Positions 34,162 through 43,025 of a stretch of DNA of 58,621 nt are shown one piece after another. The stretch is from Verrucomicrobium sp. BvORR034 (GTDB lineage: Bacteria; Verrucomicrobiota; Verrucomicrobiia; Verrucomicrobiales; Verrucomicrobiaceae). Location: assembly GCF_000739635.1 (NCBI RefSeq), contig NZ_BATQ01000015.1:1-58621 (forward strand), given 5' to 3'. The translations under genes and the position numbers were made by a program. The notes beneath the pieces were generated by a model. That model worked only from the letters and a program-made list of their open reading frames with translations, did no database searches and was not told the origin of the DNA. Numbering within the stretch: position 1 is the first letter of the stretch; every line of letters begins with the position of its first letter.

Positions 34162-35294
34162 TGGCACGTGAACCTTTGCCAATGAATCGTCCCGTCAGAC
34201 TGCTCCTGGTCTCCTTCACCCTGCCGCAAGTGGGCGGGCTGGAGACCATGATCAGGTTGATTGCCCGTGAGTTCGTACGGCTCGCGGAGGTGGAGATCCG
34301 CATTGTGACACCCACAGCAGGTGAATGGGATCCGCAGTTGCCCGGCGTTACCGTGCACCGTCAGCTTTCACTGATGCAACTTCACAGCCACTACCAGTGG
34401 GCAGATGCGGTGTTCTTCAATCACTTCTATCTGAAGTTTGCCCTGCCCTTGTTCTGGATGCCGTCCAAGCCTGCGGTGCTGTCCATCTCCGGATACACGC
34501 CTCCTGCGCAGGTGGAGCACTGGAAGCACCGCTGGATGGGCAGACTGATGCTGGCATTGCTGTATCGGGCCCATGCCGTGATTGCGTGCAATGCCTGGTG
34601 CCGGGATCTGCTGCCGGTGGAATCCACCATCGTGCGCAATCCCTATGACGAAGAACGGTTCGCACTGCATCCTGTGGAAGGGGCCCGCCCGGGCGATGTG
34701 CTGTTTGCCGGGAGGATCACATGGTCAAAGGGATGCGAAGAGTTGATTGAAGCGTTTGCGGAGATTCTAGGGCCATCACCGGCGGACGACTCGCCCCGGC
34801 TTACTCTGGTGGGGGATGGCGAACTGCGAGAAGTGCTGATCGCCCGCGCAGCCAGCTTGGGAATTGCCCGTTGGGTGACCTTCACCGGACCCATGGATGG
34901 TGAAGGCGTGGTGCGGGAAATGCGCCGCCATCGCATCTTGGTGGTGCCATCCCGGTATCAGGAGCCGGTGGGTATCGTGGCGCTGGAAGGCATCGCCTCC
35001 GGCTGCGTGGTGGTGGGCTCTGAGGGCGGCGGGCTGGCGGAGACCATCGGGCCATACGGATTCACTTTTCCCAATCGCGATGTGCCAGGGCTGATTCGGG
35101 CGCTGAAAGCGGCGCTGGCGTTGTCTCCAGCAGAGCGCACGGAGCGTTTGCAGGGGCGTGAGTTGTACCTGAAACCCTACCGCGCCGGCGAGGTGGCCCG
35201 CGGTTATTTGAGAGTAGTGTCCGGCGTTTTGCCGCCGGATTTGCGAATGAGTTTCCCCGCTCTGTTCGCGGGCCCTCCATCATCCCTCCATTGA
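34161..35294 (+). CDS. Glycosyltransferase family 4
   Basis: A 377-residue GT-B retaining glycosyltransferase. The ATG at 34161 overlaps the upstream stop by one base; a GTG at 34158 and an ATG at 34182 are alternatives. Marks: LLLVSFTLPQVGGLETMIRL (N-terminal GGLE), DVLFAGRITWSKGCEELIEAF, TLVGDGELREVL and the EX7E motif in SRYQEPVGIVALEGIASG. It transfers a sugar from a nucleotide donor to the growing glycan. Donor and linkage are unknown. Confidence 0.88.
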   Translation: MAREPLPMNRPVRLLLVSFTLPQVGGLETMIRLIAREFVRLAEVEIRIVTPTAGEWDPQLPGVTVHRQLSLMQLHSHYQWADAVFFNHFYLKFALPLFWMPSKPAVLSISGYTPPAQVEHWKHRWMGRLMLALLYRAHAVIACNAWCRDLLPVESTIVRNPYDEERFALHPVEGARPGDVLFAGRITWSKGCEELIEAFAEILGPSPADDSPRLTLVGDGELREVLIARAASLGIARWVTFTGPMDGEGVVREMRRHRILVVPSRYQEPVGIVALEGIASGCVVVGSEGGGLAETIGPYGFTFPNRDVPGLIRALKAALALSPAERTERLQGRELYLKPYRAGEVARGYLRVVSGVLPPDLRMSFPALFAGPPSSLH

Positions 35295-35303
35295 GTTTTT
35301 CCC

Positions 35304-35993
35304 ATGTTGCGATCCCTCTTCCGAAGATTTTGCTACACCCAGAACACCATCCGCTACCGGGTGGAGTGGCCCCGCCTGCGTGATGCTTTTGAAAAGATTC
35401 CCCGGGCGGGTGTGTTGTTTGACGGTGGTGCCGGTTCGGGTGAATTCATGCGAAAGGCGCTCGTGGGCGGCTATGCGGAGAAGGGGATCGCGCTGGAGTT
35501 TGATGAGCCAACCTTTCAGGTGATGCGCGGCAATCTGGGGCGGCGTCCGGATGCAACGCTGATCCAGGGCTCCCTGCTGGAGGTGCCGCTGCCTGATCAC
35601 ACCGCAGACGTGGTGATGTCCACCCAGGTGCTGGAGCACATCGAAGATCACCAGAAGGCGGCTTCGGAGCTCATCCGGGTGCTCAAGCCGGGCGGCCACG
35701 CCATCATCACCGTGCCGCATCCACCGGAGCCCTTTCCGAATGACGGGCATGTGCGGGAGGGCTACACCGAGGCGGATCTGCGGGCGCTGTTTGAGCCGCT
35801 GGGCATGACCCTGCTGCATACGGATTATTTCCTCACCCGGGGCACGGTGAACCGGTTCATGAAGGCAGACAAGCTGCCGGTGCACGGGGCGTTTGTACCG
35901 GTGGCGCTCATTGACGCGGAGACCTCCCTGGGGCCGGAAGACCGCCGCGCTGACCTTCCCTTTGGGATTCTGGGCTTGTTTAAGAAGGCATGA
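35304..35993 (+). CDS. Class I SAM-dependent methyltransferase
   Basis: A 229-residue methyltransferase: VLFDGGAGSGEFMRKALVGG (SAM motif I), GIALEFDEPTFQVM, DVVMSTQVLEHIEDHQKA and RVLKPGGHAIITVPHPPEPF, which is the Methyltransf_11/UbiE-like pattern. It is tightly packed, with an ATGA overlap into the next glycosyltransferase gene. It probably methylates a sugar or carrier-linked intermediate in the same pathway; the acceptor is unknown. Confidence 0.87.
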   Translation: MLRSLFRRFCYTQNTIRYRVEWPRLRDAFEKIPRAGVLFDGGAGSGEFMRKALVGGYAEKGIALEFDEPTFQVMRGNLGRRPDATLIQGSLLEVPLPDHTADVVMSTQVLEHIEDHQKAASELIRVLKPGGHAIITVPHPPEPFPNDGHVREGYTEADLRALFEPLGMTLLHTDYFLTRGTVNRFMKADKLPVHGAFVPVALIDAETSLGPEDRRADLPFGILGLFKKA

Positions 35994-37162
35994 AGCTGCT
36001 CATCGTCGATCCCAATGTCAGTCTGACCAGCCCCTCCATGAAGGGCGTGGTGCGGTCCCTGCCGCGGTTCAAGGAACTGGGCTTTGAGATCGAGGTCTGG
36101 TGCTGGTACTGTGATGATGGGTTGCCGATTGACCGGATCGTGAAACTCCCCACTCTGGGGCGGCTGCACACCATTGGCGGTTATGTCTTTGCCCTCTGGG
36201 CGCGGCTGCGTGCCTGGTGGTTGTTCCAAAAGAAGCGTCAGCCTCGCCCCGATCTCGTGTACACCATTGCATGGTATCTGCCGGATTGTGACGTGTGCCA
36301 TGTGCAGTTTTCCCCATTCGACTGGGAGCTGCGTCAGCGGGTGCTGGGCATCAAGTCCCTGCGGGATGTGTACGAGCGCGTGGTGAACCTCGTGACCCTG
36401 GTGATGGCCCGGCATTTCTTGAAGACCACCACGGCCCGCCTCTTCATCCCGGCGTCGGATGCGGTGGCGAATGATCTGCGTGAGGAAGGCCTGGAGACTC
36501 GCATCCAGGTGCTGCCGAACTCCTACGACGCCGCGCGGTTCCATGAAGGGGTGCGGGCCCCGTATCGTGAGGCGACAAGGAAACAACTAAGCCTGCAGCC
36601 GGGTGACCGGGTCTTTGTGTTCGCCAGCGCCGGGCACTACCGTCGCAAGGGATTCTTCCTGGCAGTGGAGGCGCTCAAGATCGTGCGCCAGCGGCACCCG
36701 CAGGTGAAACTGCTTGTGGTCGGTGGCACGCCGGCAAGACTTCAGGCCCTGCACGATTCCCTGGACAAGTCACATCCCGACTGGCGGGAGTGGATGGTGT
36801 TCTGCGGCATGGTGTCAGATGTGGAGCGCTACTATGCAGCGGGGGATGCCTTTCTGTTCCCTTCGTACTCCGAGGCTTTTGCCTTGGTGGAGGTCGAGGC
36901 CGCAGCGTCGGGGCTGCCGCTCTTTCTCACCCGTCATCATGGCTCTGAGATGATCCTGGATGACGGGCGCAACGGCCGGTTCATGGAGTTTGACCCGGTG
37001 CAAATGGCGGAAGTGATTGAGCCTTTTGTGACGGGGGCGTGGCAGCCCGGAGATCTGCACGTGCATGCGGCCATGGACAGCGAGACGTATGCCCGCCGTC
37101 TGGCGGACGAACTGGTGATGACGGCGGCCACCAAACCGAGGAATGAGGTGCAGGATGTCTGA
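35990..37162 (+). CDS. Glycosyltransferase family 4
   Basis: A 390-residue GT-B enzyme that overlaps the preceding gene by 4 bases. Marks: IVDPNVSLTSPSMKGVVRSL, an acceptor-domain stretch with WYLPDCDVCHVQFSPFDWEL, IQVLPNSYDAARFHEG, FVFASAGHYRRKGFFLAVEAL and the EX7E motif in SYSEAFALVEVEAAASGLP. Predicted to be cytoplasmic or membrane-associated. The specific sugar is unknown. Confidence 0.87.
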   Translation: MKLLIVDPNVSLTSPSMKGVVRSLPRFKELGFEIEVWCWYCDDGLPIDRIVKLPTLGRLHTIGGYVFALWARLRAWWLFQKKRQPRPDLVYTIAWYLPDCDVCHVQFSPFDWELRQRVLGIKSLRDVYERVVNLVTLVMARHFLKTTTARLFIPASDAVANDLREEGLETRIQVLPNSYDAARFHEGVRAPYREATRKQLSLQPGDRVFVFASAGHYRRKGFFLAVEALKIVRQRHPQVKLLVVGGTPARLQALHDSLDKSHPDWREWMVFCGMVSDVERYYAAGDAFLFPSYSEAFALVEVEAAASGLPLFLTRHHGSEMILDDGRNGRFMEFDPVQMAEVIEPFVTGAWQPGDLHVHAAMDSETYARRLADELVMTAATKPRNEVQDV

Positions 37163-38351
37163 ACCGACGGTGGCCATCGTGACCAAGGCTCGCGGTACCT
37201 TTTTCAAGCCGCTGTACGAAGCCTTTTCCCAGGCTCAGCCGGAGGGCTGGCGCACGATGCTGCTCTGGCCGGCGGAGCACGGCAGCGAACATCCCGAGGA
37301 ACTGGTGACACCTCGTGCTGACAACCTCGATATCGTGCCGTTGCATTCGACGAGTCATGACCTGAAGGCCAATGATGCCGCTCTGGAGGGACGGGCCACG
37401 CGATACCAGACACAGCTGCCAGCCCGGGAGATGTGGGCCCGGCTCGCGGAGCGCGATGTGCGGGGCATCTTGATCCATGAGTTCTCGCCCTTCACGTTGC
37501 AGGCCCTTCTGTACGCCCGGTGGCACCGGATTCCTGTCTGTGTCTCCACCGAGGTGGGGCGGGGGAATGCGCAGTTCTTCGGGCGTCGCACCCGCTGGTG
37601 GCATGCCTTGTGGGGCAGGCTGGTAAATGGTGTGGTGGCGTGTTGCCCCGCCGCGCATCAGCCGCTGAGCCGGAAACACGTGCCGACGATCTCGACCTAT
37701 CATGCGGTGGACAGCCGTCTCTATGTGCCGGTTGACCATGCTCCAAGCCAGGTGGTGACCTTTGCCTATCTGGGCCAGTTGATTCGTCGCAAGGGCCTGG
37801 ACCTGCTTCTGCAGGCCGCCGCCCGCATGAAGGAGAACGGAGAGAACCGCTTCCGGATCCGGCTCATTGGAGGAGGGGATGCGGGTTGGCTCCATGAACT
37901 CGCCCACGCCCTGGGCCTGCGGGAGCACGTGGAGTTTACCGGGTTTCTGAGCGGAGCGGCCATCCGCGAAGCGCTGGCCAGTGCCGATGTCTTTGTGCTG
38001 CCCACCCGTCAGGACACCTACGCTGCCGTGGTGCACGAGGCCGCCTGCCTGGGGCTGCCCTTGCTCATCAGCAAGCACGCCGGAGCGGCAGAGGCGCTCG
38101 TGAAGCCCGGCCAGAACGGATACATTTTTGACCCTGAGGACACTGCCTCCTTTGCCGCGAAGATGCAGTCGCTCATGCCCGCCCGGGTGAGGGAGCCGAT
38201 GCGGAAGATCTCCCGCGAAGTGGGCGAGGCCCATAGCGCGCATGCCCGGGGTGCCGCCCTCTGGCAATGGATGGTGGATCATGCCCTGGTCACCACGCGG
38301 CACGGGGAAGCGACGCTGGAGCGTCACGTCATCCAGGAGGCCGGACTTTAG
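37155..38351 (+). CDS. Glycosyltransferase family 4
   Basis: I start at the ATG at 37155, preceded by GAGG at 37145-37148; it overlaps the preceding gene by 8 bases. The 398-residue product has VAIVTKARGTFFKPLYEAF, FAYLGQLIRRKGLDLLLQA, FRIRLIGGGDAGWLHELA, EFTGFLSG and the donor-site block RQDTYAAVVHEAACLGLP, where the first Glu of EX7E is Asp. That change is tolerated in some GT4 enzymes. The gene continues the glycosyltransferase run; the donor is unknown. Confidence 0.87.
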   Translation: MSEPTVAIVTKARGTFFKPLYEAFSQAQPEGWRTMLLWPAEHGSEHPEELVTPRADNLDIVPLHSTSHDLKANDAALEGRATRYQTQLPAREMWARLAERDVRGILIHEFSPFTLQALLYARWHRIPVCVSTEVGRGNAQFFGRRTRWWHALWGRLVNGVVACCPAAHQPLSRKHVPTISTYHAVDSRLYVPVDHAPSQVVTFAYLGQLIRRKGLDLLLQAAARMKENGENRFRIRLIGGGDAGWLHELAHALGLREHVEFTGFLSGAAIREALASADVFVLPTRQDTYAAVVHEAACLGLPLLISKHAGAAEALVKPGQNGYIFDPEDTASFAAKMQSLMPARVREPMRKISREVGEAHSAHARGAALWQWMVDHALVTTRHGEATLERHVIQEAGL

Positions 38352-38357
38352 GACAAC

Positions 38358-39482
38358 ATGGCTGTGAATCACCCTACCATCCTGCTGGCTCCCGTGCTCC
38401 GTGCGGAGAAGTGGACCAGCATCGACCTGCACAAGGCAAACACGCTGGAGCAGTACGCCCGTTCTGCGCCGGACTGGCGGGTCGTGGACATCGCCCCGGA
38501 GGAGGGGTTGGCCAGTCTCCCGTTTGGCAAGCGGATCATTCGTGATTTCCTTTATCCGTGGCGTGCCCGTCGTATGGGGGCGCAATACAACCAGAACGGA
38601 ACCCGGCCGATCCTGCATGTCATTGACCACAGCTATGGCCACCTCTGTGCCGCGTGGCAGCCCAGTGTGGTGACCTGCCATGACCTGAACCACTTCACGG
38701 CGCCGACCCTCACGGGACCCGCCCTGCATGCCTGGAGGCTGCGGGTGAGCATGATGAAGCGGGCAGAGCGCATCTTTACTGTGAGCGAGACTCTCGCCAG
38801 GGAAGTGCGTCACCATCTGGATCTGCCCGATGAGAAAGTCGTGGTGGCCTACAATGGCATCGATACCGATGTGTTTCGTCCCCTGCCGCGCGAGCAGGCA
38901 GCGGCAAGGTTCCCGGAACTGGCGGCGCTGGCGGAGAAGAATCTGCTGGTGCTGAACATTGGGAACAACATCGAGCGGAAGAATCTGCCGACGCTGCTGA
39001 AAGCGGTGGCCCATCTTCGGAAGGAAAGGGACCTGCCGGTCCAGCTCGTGAAAGTGGGACCCAATCTGCGGGGAGATGGCTTTGGGCCGATGATCGATGA
39101 ACTGGGAATCGCGGAGGCGATCATTGATTTGGGAGTGATCCCGCCTGCGGATGTGGCGCTGATCTGTCAGCTTTGTCACGCGCTTTCCTTCCCCAGTACG
39201 TATGAAGGATTTGGGAGACCCACTCTCGAAGCCCAGGCGTGTCGTCTGCCCGCTGTGCTGGCAGATGCTTCCTGCATGAAGGAGGTGGGGGGCGCAGGAG
39301 CCCTGTACCACGAGCCAAAAAACCCAGTGCAACTTTCACAATTTCTGGAAAAAGTAATGACGGATGCAGCCGTTCGTGAAAGGCTTTGCGATGAAGGGGA
39401 AAAAAACATCCAGGGCTTTACCTGGGAGGCGCATGTGAAAAAGCTGGTATCCGTTTACGAAGAGATCGCCGCCAAGGCATGA
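38358..39482 (+). CDS. Glycosyltransferase family 4
   Basis: A 374-residue GT-B enzyme. Marks: VVTCHDLNHFTAP, FTVSETLAREVRHHLDLPD, VVVAYNGIDTDVFRPLP, LNIGNNIERKNLPTLLKAV and the EX7E motif in PSTYEGFGRPTLEAQACRLP. The pattern is that of mannosyltransferase-like GT4 proteins, though the donor cannot be fixed. Its last 4 bases overlap the start of the exosortase gene (ATGA at 39479-39482), linking glycan and exosortase expression. Confidence 0.88.
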   Translation: MAVNHPTILLAPVLRAEKWTSIDLHKANTLEQYARSAPDWRVVDIAPEEGLASLPFGKRIIRDFLYPWRARRMGAQYNQNGTRPILHVIDHSYGHLCAAWQPSVVTCHDLNHFTAPTLTGPALHAWRLRVSMMKRAERIFTVSETLAREVRHHLDLPDEKVVVAYNGIDTDVFRPLPREQAAARFPELAALAEKNLLVLNIGNNIERKNLPTLLKAVAHLRKERDLPVQLVKVGPNLRGDGFGPMIDELGIAEAIIDLGVIPPADVALICQLCHALSFPSTYEGFGRPTLEAQACRLPAVLADASCMKEVGGAGALYHEPKNPVQLSQFLEKVMTDAAVRERLCDEGEKNIQGFTWEAHVKKLVSVYEEIAAKA

Positions 39483-40471
39483 GCACCCTCTCGGACACTT
39501 CCGCCGCAGCGCCCTCAGCCTCCCGGGCTGAGTCAGATGGTTCATGGAAGCGGTGGATCCCATTAGGGCTGGTGATGCTGCCGCTCTTCTGGCTGGTTTT
39601 CATGCTGCCGTATGCGGCAGGCTACGGAGACTTCCGCCGCACCATCTTCAAGATGTTGCTGAATTCGTGGTCGGACCCCACCTGGCAGCATGGTGCGCTC
39701 GCGCTGCCCCTGGCGGTCTTTCTGGGCTGGCGCCGGAGAAAGGAACTGGAGTTGTTGCCCGAGCAGCCGTCTGTGTGGGGGCTGGTGGTGGCTTTTCTGG
39801 CCATGGCGATGTACTGGGCGGGCTATCGGGGGAACTTTTACTACTTTGGCTACGCCAGCATTCAGCTCTTCGTGGCGGCCATCATCCTGTGGCTCTGGGG
39901 ATGGCGGCAATTTCGCGTTCTCGTGTTTGCCTGGTTCATCCTGGGATTTGCCTGGCCCTATCTGTTTCTGGAAGACACGCTGGCCTTCAAGCTCCGGTAC
40001 CTGATGGTCACGGTGACGGCCAAGGTACTAAACTTTTTCTCTGTGGACACTGTGCAGGATGGCACCCGGCTCATCTCGGCGGCCACGCCCACCCGTCTGG
40101 AGGGAAGCTGGTTTCGCCTGAATGTGGACGGGCCCTGCAGCGGTCTGCGGTCACTCTTCGCGCTCATCATGGTCTCGGCTTTGTTTGCCTACTTTCGCCA
40201 GCGGACGTTCTGGCGTCAGGCGGTGCTTTTTGCCATGAGCATTCCTCTGGCGATCGTGGCGAACATGATCCGGATCCTGGCCCTGATCGGTGCGACGATG
40301 TTGTTCGGGCAGGAGTTCGCCTTGGGCAAAGGGGAGGAATACACCTCCAACTTTCACCTCATCACTGGAGTGGCTGTCTTCATTCTCGCTATCGCTGGCC
40401 TGATGGGGGTGGAAACACTGCTCAATCGGGTACTGGGTCCGGAGAAACCGCGTTCCTACTGGAAAGATTGA
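39479..40471 (+). CDS. Exosortase (Xrt family transpeptidase-like)
   Basis: A 330-residue integral membrane protein with about eight helices. The exosortase signature is complete: Cys220 in DGPCSGLRSLFALI, Arg265 in ANMIRILALIG and His293 in SNFHLITGVAVF. Exosortases cut and sort proteins bearing PEP-CTERM-like C-terminal signals and are nearly always next to extracellular polysaccharide genes, as here. A cytoplasmic N-terminal extension of about 25 polar residues precedes the first helix. An EpsI-like partner follows 13 bases later. No PEP-CTERM substrate is seen in the window. Confidence 0.93.
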   Translation: MSTLSDTSAAAPSASRAESDGSWKRWIPLGLVMLPLFWLVFMLPYAAGYGDFRRTIFKMLLNSWSDPTWQHGALALPLAVFLGWRRRKELELLPEQPSVWGLVVAFLAMAMYWAGYRGNFYYFGYASIQLFVAAIILWLWGWRQFRVLVFAWFILGFAWPYLFLEDTLAFKLRYLMVTVTAKVLNFFSVDTVQDGTRLISAATPTRLEGSWFRLNVDGPCSGLRSLFALIMVSALFAYFRQRTFWRQAVLFAMSIPLAIVANMIRILALIGATMLFGQEFALGKGEEYTSNFHLITGVAVFILAIAGLMGVETLLNRVLGPEKPRSYWKD

Positions 40472-40484
40472 GAGGCCTGATGCC

Positions 40485-41234
40485 ATGATCTACCGCGCCC
40501 TCATCATCAGCTTGTTCCTCACCGCCACCGTGGTGGTGTGTGTCTATTCCCCCGAGATCCGGGGTGGGCAGGAGTCGGGTGTGATCATGACGCTGCCTGA
40601 GGATTTGACCAAGTTTGTGGCAGAGATGGAGGAGCCGGATCCGGTGGAAAAGGCCCTTTTGCCGGAAGATACGGAGTTTGCCAAAGCGAAGTATTACACG
40701 CCGACGTTGGACCTGAATCGACGCGACATCGCCCACTGTTCCATTGTGCTCAGTGGTGCGGAACGCAAGAGCATCCACCGTCCGGAAGTGTGTCTCCAGG
40801 GACAGGGCTGGAACCTGATGGAGAGCCGCATCATTCAGGTGGAGATGGGCGAAGGGAAGCGGCTGCGGGTGAAGGATCTGTACATCGAAAAGCCCATCAC
40901 GATGTCAGACGGCACCAAACGCCAGTTGCGCGGGCACTATCTCTACTGGTTCGTGGGCACCGATGTCACCACACCCAGCAACAGCGAACGCATCTGGCTG
41001 ACCCTCTGGGACAATGTGGCCCGCAACATCAATCACCGTTGGGCCTATCCGTCGTTGATGGCCATCGTGACGGAGGACTTCACCCCGGAAGAGGTGGGGC
41101 AGCGGCGTCGAAACAGTGATGAGACCGTGGCGATGCTGGCGGACCTGATCCGGCAGCTGGCACCCAAGTTTCAAAAAGGATTGATGCCAGACGGGCCTGA
41201 CAAGGGCCATACGGCCATGAGTCATGGGAAATAA
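40485..41234 (+). CDS. EpsI-like exosortase-associated protein
   Basis: A 249-residue protein with one N-terminal membrane segment (ALIISLFLTATVVVCVY) and a periplasmic domain with the family mark ERKSIHRPEVCLQGQGWNLM (HRPE-C-GW), as in EpsI (DUF3485) proteins that accompany exosortases. KRQLRGHYLYWFVGTD is the second conserved block. EpsI proteins are sometimes fused to the exosortase; here they are separate, adjacent genes. The exact biochemical role is not known. The stop overlaps the start of larE. Confidence 0.88.
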   Translation: MIYRALIISLFLTATVVVCVYSPEIRGGQESGVIMTLPEDLTKFVAEMEEPDPVEKALLPEDTEFAKAKYYTPTLDLNRRDIAHCSIVLSGAERKSIHRPEVCLQGQGWNLMESRIIQVEMGEGKRLRVKDLYIEKPITMSDGTKRQLRGHYLYWFVGTDVTTPSNSERIWLTLWDNVARNINHRWAYPSLMAIVTEDFTPEEVGQRRRNSDETVAMLADLIRQLAPKFQKGLMPDGPDKGHTAMSHGK

Positions 41235-42075
41235 CGGAACCGGCGACCTGCTCATGGGGAAGCTGGACGCGCTGCGCCACCATCTGGCGGAGATGAAGCA
41301 GGCGGCGGTCGCTTTCTCGGGCGGGGTGGACAGCTCCCTGTTGCTCAAGGTGGCAGTGGATGTGCTTGCGGATGAGGCTGTGGGAGTCGTAGCGGTGTCT
41401 GCCAGCCTGCCCAGACAGGAACGCGACGATGCTGCTGAACTGGCGAGGTCCATGGGAGCCAGGCTGGTGTTCCTTGAGACCCTGGAGGTGCATGATCCGG
41501 CCTATGCGGCGAATGCCCCCAACCGTTGTTTTCACTGCAAGGATCATGTCTACGCCGCCCTGTTGAACTACGCCCGGGAGCAGGGCATACCCCACATCCT
41601 GGATGGCATGAACTCCGAGGACACGCTTGATTTGAGGCCGGGGCGGGCTGCGGCGAAGAAGCATGGTGTGTCGAGTCCCCTGCATGAACTGGGCTTCAGC
41701 AAGGCGGAAGTCCGCGCTGCTGCAAAGCACCTTGGTCTGCCAAACTGGGACAAACCTGCCGCTGCCTGCCTCTCCTCGCGCATTCCGTATGGCACCGCGG
41801 TCACCAGCAGCCTTCTGGCGAGGATCGAGGCTGCAGAGATGTTTGTCAGGTCACTCGGTTTCCGCGAACTTCGCGTCCGTCACCATGGCGACATCGCACG
41901 CCTGGAGGTGCCCTCGTCAAGTTTCGCCCGTGTTTTGGAACGTCAGGCTGAATTGGTCGGTGGACTCAAGGCGCTGGGATGGGTGTACGTCACCCTGGAT
42001 CTGGACGGACTTTCCATGGGCAGCATGAACAAAGTGTTGAAGACGGGCCGTGGTGCCGCGATGCAAGATCCCTGA
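41224..42075 (+). CDS. larE: LarE: ATP-dependent sacrificial sulfur transferase of nickel pincer cofactor synthesis
   Basis: A 283-residue PP-loop enzyme. Marks: AVAFSGGVDSSLLLKVAVD (PP-loop), NRCFHCKDHVYAALL, LDGMNSEDTLDLRPGRAAA and KPAAACLSSRIPYG, with Cys182 at the position of the sacrificial cysteine that gives up its sulfur in single-Cys LarE proteins. It adds sulfur to pyridinium-dicarboxylate mononucleotide. Start at 41224 overlaps the EpsI-like gene by 11 bases; ATG at 41254 is an alternative. larB and larC follow after one methyltransferase gene. It is an unexpected gene inside a polysaccharide cluster. Confidence 0.9.
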   Translation: MGNNGTGDLLMGKLDALRHHLAEMKQAAVAFSGGVDSSLLLKVAVDVLADEAVGVVAVSASLPRQERDDAAELARSMGARLVFLETLEVHDPAYAANAPNRCFHCKDHVYAALLNYAREQGIPHILDGMNSEDTLDLRPGRAAAKKHGVSSPLHELGFSKAEVRAAAKHLGLPNWDKPAAACLSSRIPYGTAVTSSLLARIEAAEMFVRSLGFRELRVRHHGDIARLEVPSSSFARVLERQAELVGGLKALGWVYVTLDLDGLSMGSMNKVLKTGRGAAMQDP

Positions 42076-42113
42076 CGGCTCAGTTCCACAGACATCCTTA
42101 AAGTTGTCTCCTT

Positions 42114-43025
42114 ATGAGCTCGCTAAACCCACCTTCCCAACCGTCGCCTGAATCAGACGATCAGGCCCGGGCTATTGAAAAATGGGGCACGCAGCGGACG
42201 ACGAATCTCAATCACGAGATCGAAGCGTCGGACCTGGCGGTGAACGAGAAGAACCGGGTCTGGTGGGAGAATCTTCCCATGACCTATGCGGACTGGGAAT
42301 CGCAACAGCGTGAACCGGTGACCGCAGAGGACTTTGAACGGACGGACGGGTTCTATTTTGGCACCAATCCCTACATCCGGGAACAAGTCGACTTCACTTC
42401 CCTTGCGGGCAAGCAGGTGCTGGAAATTGGCTGCGGCGCGGGTTCTGCCGCCTGCGCCTTTGCCCGGGCGGGAGCCCATGTCACCGCGGTGGACATCACA
42501 GAACAGGCGGTAAAGCTCACCCGGAGAAATGCCGAGCTCAAAGGCATCACCAACCTGGAGGTGCGGCAGATGGATGCGGAGAAGCTGGACGGGCTTGCAG
42601 ACGGGCGTTTTGATTTTGTGTACTCCTGGGGGGTGCTTCATCACAGCAGCAACCCTGAGCAGTGCTATCAGCAAGTGGCCCGGGTGATGAAACCCGGGGG
42701 CACCGGTCTCATCATGGTGTACCATCGCAACAGCATGCGCTACTGGTTGAAGGGGCTGTACTGGCTGGTGGTCAAGGGCAAGGTCCTGCAGGGACATTCG
42801 TTCCCCAGTGTCCAGCGCTTCTACACGGACGGGTATTATCACAAGCACTATTCCGCCAGCCAGTTTGCCGAATCCCTGCATCAGGCGGGGTTGGTGACGG
42901 AGCGCACTGCGGTCACGCACATGAGCTCCCGCATGATCCCGTTTGTGCCTGAAGGACTTCGCCAGTGGTTGAAGTCCCGGATCGGCTGGCTGCTGGTGGC
43001 CCATGTGAAAAAGGCAGGCTCATGA
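42114..43025 (+). CDS. Class I SAM-dependent methyltransferase (UbiG-like)
   Basis: A 303-residue methyltransferase: KQVLEIGCGAGSAACAFARAG (motif I), VTAVDITEQAVKLTRRNAEL, DFVYSWGVLHHSSNPEQCY and RVMKPGGTGLIMVYHRNSMR. The N-terminal 90 residues (WGTQRTTNLNHEIEASDLAV onward) are an extension before the fold. It overlaps larB by 4 bases (ATGA), so it is translated together with the cofactor genes, though a methyl transfer step is not part of known nickel pincer synthesis. A sugar or glycan acceptor is the simplest view. Confidence 0.87.
   Translation: MSSLNPPSQPSPESDDQARAIEKWGTQRTTNLNHEIEASDLAVNEKNRVWWENLPMTYADWESQQREPVTAEDFERTDGFYFGTNPYIREQVDFTSLAGKQVLEIGCGAGSAACAFARAGAHVTAVDITEQAVKLTRRNAELKGITNLEVRQMDAEKLDGLADGRFDFVYSWGVLHHSSNPEQCYQQVARVMKPGGTGLIMVYHRNSMRYWLKGLYWLVVKGKVLQGHSFPSVQRFYTDGYYHKHYSASQFAESLHQAGLVTERTAVTHMSSRMIPFVPEGLRQWLKSRIGWLLVAHVKKAGS

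Noticed and set aside
36981-39332. Minus-strand open frame of 783 codons
   Set aside because: Antisense to two well-supported glycosyltransferase genes; the His/Gly/Arg-rich translation looks like a GC-frame shadow.
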